Source of the DNA: Conexibacter arvalis | GTDB taxonomy: Bacteria > Actinomycetota > Thermoleophilia > Solirubrobacterales > Solirubrobacteraceae | DNA length: 64,000 bases | NCBI RefSeq assembly: GCF_014199525.1 | Contig: NZ_JACHNU010000001.1 | Span: 1,218,182-1,282,181, forward strand | Direction: 5' to 3' | Part shown: one piece after another, positions 58,604 to 64,000 of the stretch | Numbering within the stretch: position 1 is the first letter of the stretch | Layout of the letters: the number at the start of each line of letters is the position of its first letter | Notes under the pieces: generated by a model | What the model was told of the DNA's origin: nothing | Seen by the model: only the letters and a program-made list of their open reading frames with translations | Databases searched by the model: none | Position numbers and translations under genes: made by a program

Positions 58604-60906
58604 TGAGGAGAGGTAGAGCTGTGGAATCTGTGCTTGCGCGCGGGCGAGGTCGCGCTGCGGCGGTTGCGGCGGCAGCCGCGCTGGCAGCCGTGCCGTTCGC
58701 CGGTCCGTTCGACTGGCTGGTTGGCGAGGGCTACGCGCTTCCGCCTGGAAGCGCGTACGAGAAGGTCAGTTCGGAGGACAAGGGCGACGGTGACGTCTGG
58801 TACCGGTTCTCGACGCTCCGCTCGTCCGCGGACGGGACGCGGGCGATCTACAGCACGCCGACCGGTTCTGAGGACGCCGAGGGCGTTCCGCTCCCTGTCG
58901 AGCATCTCGCGACGCTGAGCAGCAGCGGCTGGGAGGCGCGGAGCATCGCGCCGCCGTACAGCGACAGCGCAGGCGTGCTCACCGATCTCCGGCTCGGCTA
59001 TCAGTGGTATTCGACCGATCTCGCGCGCGGGGTCGTCCTGCCGGGGTTCTCTCAGCTGACGCCGGACGCATCGGGTGAGGTGCGCAATCTCTTCCTGCGA
59101 GAGTTCGGGACGCCCGGATACGCGCTGCTCACCCCAGAGCCGACGGCGCCGGTGAACCCGTTGATCGCGTTCACGTCAGCTCCTGCAGTCGCGGGAGCAT
59201 CGCGCGACCTCCGCCATGTCGTGTTCGAGAGCCCGTTCCAACTGCTGCCGGACGCGATCGTTCCCGGCAACAGACGTGACGCTTACGAATGGGCAGACGG
59301 CACGCTGCGGAACGTCGGCATCCTCCCGAATGGAACAGTCGCGCCTGGCGGTGCGGCCATCGGCGGGGGTGCTGGCGTGTCGAAGATAGCCCAGCAGCGC
59401 AATCGCGGGGCCATCTCGGAGGACGGGTCGAGAATCGTCTTCACGACTCCGTGGAGAAGTGGTGGCGGAGACACGGCCGCTTCCGGGGAACTGTACTTGC
59501 GGGTCAACGGCACCACGACGGTACCGATCTCAGCGTCCCAGCGGACGGTGCCGGAGGAGATGCAGCCGGCGACCTTCCTCGCGGCGACACCCGACACGTC
59601 GAGGGTGTTCTTCAAGAGCTGCGAGAAGTTGACTGACGACGCCACGGCTGAGTGCGGGGTCAGTGAAGACCTCTACATGTTCGACGTCGCGTCGGGAGAT
59701 TTGACCGACCTCACCGCAGGGCTCGACCTCAGAGTTGCGAACGTCGTCGGGATCTCGAACTCCGGTGACCACGTCTACTTCGGTGCGACCGGAGCCACGA
59801 CCGGTGTGTACCTGTGGCACGACGGCACCGTTGTGTCGGTTGTCGGAGGCCTCCAGGGAGGGGACACCACCGCCAATTGGTCGTTCGGCATCGGGTCCAG
59901 GTCCTCGGCGGTGTCAGACGACGGCCGGTTGTTGGTCTTCTCGACTGATCTGCCGCTCGGCGGCGCGAACACCGGCGGTCTGCGGCAGCTCTTCCTCTAC
60001 GACGCAGCAACGAGAGGGACGAGGTGCATGTCGTGCGTCGCTCCAGGGAGAACGACCCTCGGAGAGGCTGTCATCCAACCGTTGCAGAGCTCCACCGCCG
60101 TCTATCGTGCATACGATCCCCGGACGATCAGCGCGGACGGGAGCAAGGTCTTCTTCGAGACCGCCAATCGGCTCGTGCCCGAGGACATCAACGGAAGAAT
60201 CGATGTCTACCAGTACGACACCGCTGCCGGAACGGCGACGCTCGTCTCGAGCGGCGTCGGCGAGTACGACTCACACGTCGGCGATGCCAGCGAGAACGGC
60301 GACACGGTCTTCTTCGTCACGCGCGAGCAGCTGATCCCCGATCTCGACCGAGACAGACTGGACGATCTCTACGTCGCCCGTGCCGGCGCGAAGCCGTACG
60401 TCCCGCCGGCCCGGAGAGATCCGTGCGTAGGCGATGCCTGTCAGGGGGACCTTCCCGCACCGCCCCACGACGACGTTCCCGGCACGGTCGTGTTCACCGG
60501 GCCTGGTGACGTCGAGGACGACGGTGGCTCGGCCACTGAGCCGGTCTTCTCGGTGCGTCCCCTCACGGGCAGACAACGGAGAGCCTGGGCACGGACGGGT
60601 CGCGTCAGGTTGACCGTGCGCGTCTCGGAAGCAGGAAGGGTGCGAGGCAGGGTCACCGCGCGACTCGGCAAGAAGCGAGTCGTCGTCGCGCGGGCGTCGA
60701 GGACCGCGAGGGACGGCGGGCCTGTGGCGCTGACGCTCCGCTTGTCGGCCGCGGCACGCAAGTCGTTGAAGCGGAACGGGCGGCTCACCGTCCGGATCAT
60801 CGTGACGTATGGCCCGAGCGCCGGTGAGAGGCAGGCGGCGACGACGACGTTGCGCACCGTGCGGGGCTCGCGCGGCGCGCAGAACCGGAGCGGAGGCAAG
60901 CGATGA
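58603..60906 (+). CDS. Secreted PD40/TolB-like beta-propeller protein
   Basis: A 767-residue exported protein. A basic N-terminus and hydrophobic segment (GRGRAAAVAAAAALAAVPFA) are followed by a propeller of repeated PD40 blades: TLRSSADGTRAIYSTPTG, ISEDGSRIVFTTPW, AVSDDGRLLVFSTDLPL, ISADGSKVFFETANRL and ASENGDTVFFVTREQL. A linker rich in Asp and Pro and a final basic domain (RQRRAWARTGRVRLTVRVSE and RVTARLGKKRVVVARA) are like the C-terminal domains of other Solirubrobacterales surface proteins. The role is unknown, probably binding or signalling at the envelope. It overlaps the next gene by four bases (ATGA). Confidence 0.8.
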   Translation: MRRGRAVESVLARGRGRAAAVAAAAALAAVPFAGPFDWLVGEGYALPPGSAYEKVSSEDKGDGDVWYRFSTLRSSADGTRAIYSTPTGSEDAEGVPLPVEHLATLSSSGWEARSIAPPYSDSAGVLTDLRLGYQWYSTDLARGVVLPGFSQLTPDASGEVRNLFLREFGTPGYALLTPEPTAPVNPLIAFTSAPAVAGASRDLRHVVFESPFQLLPDAIVPGNRRDAYEWADGTLRNVGILPNGTVAPGGAAIGGGAGVSKIAQQRNRGAISEDGSRIVFTTPWRSGGGDTAASGELYLRVNGTTTVPISASQRTVPEEMQPATFLAATPDTSRVFFKSCEKLTDDATAECGVSEDLYMFDVASGDLTDLTAGLDLRVANVVGISNSGDHVYFGATGATTGVYLWHDGTVVSVVGGLQGGDTTANWSFGIGSRSSAVSDDGRLLVFSTDLPLGGANTGGLRQLFLYDAATRGTRCMSCVAPGRTTLGEAVIQPLQSSTAVYRAYDPRTISADGSKVFFETANRLVPEDINGRIDVYQYDTAAGTATLVSSGVGEYDSHVGDASENGDTVFFVTREQLIPDLDRDRLDDLYVARAGAKPYVPPARRDPCVGDACQGDLPAPPHDDVPGTVVFTGPGDVEDDGGSATEPVFSVRPLTGRQRRAWARTGRVRLTVRVSEAGRVRGRVTARLGKKRVVVARASRTARDGGPVALTLRLSAAARKSLKRNGRLTVRIIVTYGPSAGERQAATTTLRTVRGSRGAQNRSGGKR

Positions 60907-63758
60907 GGCCGTACCCGATGAGGAACGCGACCGCGGTCGCCGGAAAGGAAGCCTGGAAGCGGCGATGGCTGCTCCTCGCAGCCGCGACGCTGCTTGCGAT
61001 CACCGCCTCCGCCGTCCCCGCCGCGGGCGCCGGGTTTGGGATAACGCGCTTCGACGGTGACGTCGTCAACCGAGACGCGCTCGGCGTCGTGACGGCGGCG
61101 ACCCAGGCCGGTTCGCACCCGGACGAGGTCACGGCGTACATCGACTTCGCGACACGCAGCGGAGCGCTGCCAGGTCTCGTCGTGCCGGAGGAGGACGCCA
61201 AGGACATCCGGGTCGATCTGCCCGTTGGCTTCGTGGGGAATCCGCAAGTGGTCACGAAGTGCCGGGAACCCGAGCTCGAAAGCGTCCAGATCGGAACGGA
61301 TTGTCCGCGCGACAGCCAGGTCGGCGTCGCACACGTGATCACCACGTCGACCGCACCGCAGACCGTGCCGGTGTTCAACATGGAGCCGCCGCCGGGCGTT
61401 CCCGGCGCCTTCGGGTTCAGAATCGCCTCGGTGCCGATCCACCTGCGGGCGGTCGTTCGCAGCGACGGCGACTACGGACTGTCGATCCTCGTTCCACGGC
61501 TCAGCCAGGCTGCGCCGATCCTCAGAACCTCGCTCACCTTCTGGGGGGTCCCGGCAGATCCCAAGAACGATGCTGATCGTGGCTGGGTCGTCGACTCCGG
61601 CACTCGTGTGGTCTGTGCCGATACGTCGGATCCGAGCTGTTCGACGACGTCAGGACTGCCGCCGCAGGCGTTCCTGACCAACCCGATGACGTGCAACGGC
61701 CCGGTGGAGACGAGACTCAGCGTGACCAGTTGGCTGGGCAGCAGCGCTCACGCCAGCTTCTTCACGCATCTGCCCGCTCCCGACCAGGAGACGCTGGTCG
61801 GGCCCGAGGGCTGCGATCGGGTGCCGTTCGACGCCAGACTCACCGGCACGCCTGTGAAGGCCAGAGCATCGTCGCCGAGCGGGTTCTCGTTCGATCTGTC
61901 GGTGCCGCAGAACGGCAATCCGACGGGCATCGCGCAAGGCCATCTGAAGAAGGCCGTCGTCAGACTGCCCGAGGGGATGTCGGTCAACCCGTCCTCCGCA
62001 TCTGGCCTCGCGGCGTGCGGCGACGCGCAGATCGGGCTCGGCACGCTGCAGATGCCGAGCTGTCCCGACGGCTCCAAGATCGGGACGCTGACGATCGACA
62101 CGCCGCTGCTCTCGGACCCGCTGACCGGGGCGATCTATCTGCGCGATCCGCTGCCCGGGAACCTCTTCCGGCTGCTGCTCGTCGCGGAGGGGTCGGGCGT
62201 GCTGATCAAGCTTCCGGGCACCGTCACTCCGGACCCGGTCACCGGTCAGCTCACCGCGACGTTCGACAACAACCCGCAGCTGCCGTTCTCGAACCTGCAT
62301 CTCGAGTTCAAGGACGGGCCGCGCGCGCCGCTGACGCTGCCGCCCGCGTGCGGGACGCACACGATCGTCTCCGACCTCACGTCGTGGAGCGGGAAGACGA
62401 CCACCTCGTCGAGCAGCTTCAACGTGTCGCGGGACGGCAACGGCGCGCCCTGTCCGCCGCGCGGATTCAACCCGACGGTCGTCGCCGGCCTCGCGAATCC
62501 CGTGGGCGGCAGCTCGTCCGCGTTCTCGTTGACGTTCGCCCGCGGCGACGCGGACCAGACGCTGCGCGACATCACGGTCGACATGCCCGAGGGGCTGACC
62601 GGCGTGATCGCGAGCGCGGATCTCTGCGACGACGCGGCGGCCAACGCCGGGACCTGCGGCGAGTCCTCGCGGATAGGCTCGACCACCACCGGCGCCGGGA
62701 CGGGCGAGAATCCGTTCTTCCTGCCGGGACGGGTGTACATCACCGGTCCGTACAAGGGCGCGCCGTTCGGCATGTCGATCGTCGTGCCGGCGATCGCCGG
62801 GCCGTTCAACCTCGGGACCGTGGTCGTGCGGGCGGCGATCTTCGTCGACCGCGAGACCGCGAAGCTGAGAGTGGTCTCCGAGCCGCTCCCGACGATTCTC
62901 GAGGGCGTGCCGCTGCTGATCCGCACGGTCAACGTCCGGATCGACAAGCCCGGCTTCATGGTCGCTCCGACGAGCTGCGCGCCGAAGAGCATCGCGGCGC
63001 GCGTCGGGTCCAACGAGGGCGCGTCGGCCGACCGCAGCGTCCGCTTCCAGGTCGGCAGCTGCGCGTCACTTCCCTACAAGCCCAAGATGACGATCAGAAT
63101 GGGCAAGAGAGGGCGGACGAAGGGGCGCATCACCGCTCCGCTCGAGGTCAGACTCGACATGACGCCAGGGCAGGCCAACAACAAGTCGGTCGCCGTGACG
63201 CTGCCGCGCAACGTCAACGCTCGGCTCGAGGTGCTGAACAGATACTCCTGCACGCTCGAGCAGTTCAAGAGCGAGACGTGCCCGAAGTCCAACCGCCTCG
63301 GGACCGCGGTCGCCGTCACGCCGCTTCTGCGAGATCCGCTGGTCGGCGACGTCTTCTTCGTCAGAAATCCTGCGCGGAGAATCCCGGACGTCATGGTCGG
63401 CCTTCGCGGTCAGGTCGCGTTCGACCTCGCCGGCAGAGTCACGATCCCGCGGAACCTGACGCTCCGCACCAACTTCGACCTGGTGCCGGACGTCCCGATA
63501 ACGAAGTTCACGCTGAGATTCGTGGCCGGTAGGAAGGGCCCGGTCGGCTTCGTCGAGAACGCCTGCACGAAGGCGGCGAGACGTGAGAGAGCGAAGCTCG
63601 TCTTCCGTGCGCACAGCGGCAAGGTCGTTCGCGTGCAGCAGAGACTGAAGATCGTCGGCTGCGGCAGAAGAGCCGTCACAAGAGCGAGAGGCAGAAGAGG
63701 CGCGAGAAGAGGCGGCAAGGCGAAGAAGGGCAGAAGAGGAGCGGCCAAGAGGAAGTAG
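60903..63758 (+). CDS. Large secreted repeat protein of Solirubrobacterales type
   Basis: A 951-residue exported protein. After a long n-region, the signal peptide is RWLLLAAATLLAITASAVPA with cleavage near AGAG. The mature protein repeats a beta-rich unit in which a Cys pair brackets a strand: EPELESVQIGTDCPRDSQVG, AACGDAQIGLGTLQMPSCPD and YSCTLEQFKSETCPKSNRLG. The units carry the pattern GxxxVxTPLLxDPLxGxVY (LLSDPLTGAIYLRDPLPGN, then LLRDPLVGDVFFVRNPA). The last 30 residues are almost only Arg, Gly, Lys and Ala. It is coupled to the propeller protein and may form a surface layer with it. Confidence 0.8.
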   Translation: MRPYPMRNATAVAGKEAWKRRWLLLAAATLLAITASAVPAAGAGFGITRFDGDVVNRDALGVVTAATQAGSHPDEVTAYIDFATRSGALPGLVVPEEDAKDIRVDLPVGFVGNPQVVTKCREPELESVQIGTDCPRDSQVGVAHVITTSTAPQTVPVFNMEPPPGVPGAFGFRIASVPIHLRAVVRSDGDYGLSILVPRLSQAAPILRTSLTFWGVPADPKNDADRGWVVDSGTRVVCADTSDPSCSTTSGLPPQAFLTNPMTCNGPVETRLSVTSWLGSSAHASFFTHLPAPDQETLVGPEGCDRVPFDARLTGTPVKARASSPSGFSFDLSVPQNGNPTGIAQGHLKKAVVRLPEGMSVNPSSASGLAACGDAQIGLGTLQMPSCPDGSKIGTLTIDTPLLSDPLTGAIYLRDPLPGNLFRLLLVAEGSGVLIKLPGTVTPDPVTGQLTATFDNNPQLPFSNLHLEFKDGPRAPLTLPPACGTHTIVSDLTSWSGKTTTSSSSFNVSRDGNGAPCPPRGFNPTVVAGLANPVGGSSSAFSLTFARGDADQTLRDITVDMPEGLTGVIASADLCDDAAANAGTCGESSRIGSTTTGAGTGENPFFLPGRVYITGPYKGAPFGMSIVVPAIAGPFNLGTVVVRAAIFVDRETAKLRVVSEPLPTILEGVPLLIRTVNVRIDKPGFMVAPTSCAPKSIAARVGSNEGASADRSVRFQVGSCASLPYKPKMTIRMGKRGRTKGRITAPLEVRLDMTPGQANNKSVAVTLPRNVNARLEVLNRYSCTLEQFKSETCPKSNRLGTAVAVTPLLRDPLVGDVFFVRNPARRIPDVMVGLRGQVAFDLAGRVTIPRNLTLRTNFDLVPDVPITKFTLRFVAGRKGPVGFVENACTKAARRERAKLVFRAHSGKVVRVQQRLKIVGCGRRAVTRARGRRGARRGGKAKKGRRGAAKRK

Positions 63759-63778
63759 CTCGAGGAGAGAGCCCACAG

Positions 63779-63816
63779 GACGACGGGGCGGTGCCGTGAG
63801 GCGCCGCCCCGTCGTC
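63779..63816 (+). terminator. Terminator after the envelope gene pair
   Basis: A 17-pair stem (63779-63795 with 63800-63816, one GU pair) closed by the GNRA loop GTGA. GTT follows. It separates the pair from the ROK gene. Confidence 0.85.
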
Positions 63817-63911
63817 GTTGAGGAGGCCGTCAGGTAGGAATTCCGGAGGATCTCGGCGCCGGTTCCCGGTGGTTCCGTTGCTCTCCGCACAAACCCGGGT
63901 AACCCGCCGCC

Positions 63912-64000
63912 ATGAGGAGGAGCGCGTCCGGAGGGTCGCTGGCCTCGCTGCGCGACCGCAACCGGGGACAGATCGTCGCGGAGCTGCGGACAGCCGGTCG
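63912..64000 (+). CDS. ROK-family regulator or kinase, N-terminal fragment
   Basis: The ATG at 63912 opens a frame that runs off the right edge: MRRSASGGSLASLRDRNRGQ, then IVAELRTAGR. The pattern LRDRN-x2-I-x3-L-x2-AG is the first helix of the helix-turn-helix of ROK repressors such as NagC and XylR. Only 29 codons are visible, so the sugar specificity cannot be given. GGAG sits in the codons after ATG, so its start could be a few codons later. Confidence 0.7.
   Translation, partial: MRRSASGGSLASLRDRNRGQIVAELRTAG

Overview
The window comes from a high-GC actinobacterium. Gene content points to the Thermoleophilia/Solirubrobacterales, and Conexibacter is the best guess. The reasons are the large secreted beta-propeller and cell-envelope proteins at 58-64 kb, a SUF operon led by an Rrf2 regulator, many sensor kinases, and unusually frequent AGA arginine codons for such GC. 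This placement is inference from gene content; no 16S gene is present.

Layout. 1-1.9 kb holds the end of an unknown gene, glpD and tRNA-Thr(CGT). 1.8-9.6 kb is an integrative island in the 3' end of that tRNA. Two further copies of the tRNA 3' end plus its terminator (7942-8024, an exact 83-bp repeat of 1833-1915, and 9506-9588, diverged) divide the island into a ~6.1-kb unit and a ~1.5-kb unit. The first carries a tyrosine integrase, an excisionase-like protein, two divergent XRE repressors, a PIN toxin with an unusual partner, and unknown gene pairs. The second carries a DUF433-DUF5615 toxin-antitoxin-like pair. Integrase 3'-end fragments lie beside the repeats. 9.6-22 kb is chromosomal: a recD2-type helicase, a TetR/MpaB pair with two clear operators, a glutathionyl-hydroquinone reductase, an aminotransferase, IclR and HxlR regulators, a polysaccharide deacetylase and RNase D. 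22.1-28.6 kb is the complete suf cluster (iscR-like, sufC, sufS, sufU, Rieske ferredoxin, sufB, sufD).

28.7-37.4 kb holds HtpX and signalling genes: GGDEF/EAL, a LuxR-type regulator with its kinase, a PhoB-type regulator with its kinase, and a receiver that lacks its phosphoacceptor. 37.4-47.5 kb has fdhD, a persulfide-dioxygenase/rhodanese fusion, clpP, a zinc alcohol dehydrogenase, an ABC exporter, pgsA, folE2/mptA, the principal-type sigma factor and tRNA-Tyr. Between pgsA and folE2 lies a three-fold 76-bp repeat that can form two hairpins. A diverged copy lies inside the ABC ATPase gene, and its stem changes are compensatory. 47.5-51.4 kb is a phosphorelay (receiver-PP2C phosphatase, CHASE3 kinase, response regulator), a 28-residue membrane microprotein and a Usp protein. 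52-54.1 kb has a secreted subtilase, tadA and tRNA-Ser(CGA). 54.2-57.5 kb has three paralogous glycosyltransferase-like genes, the middle one inverted. 57.6-63.8 kb encodes secreted envelope proteins, followed by a strong terminator and the start of a ROK-family gene.

Many genes have a TAnnnT -10 element only 6-11 bases before the start codon, so leaderless transcripts look common here. No CRISPR array, rRNA gene, complete insertion sequence or replication origin was seen.
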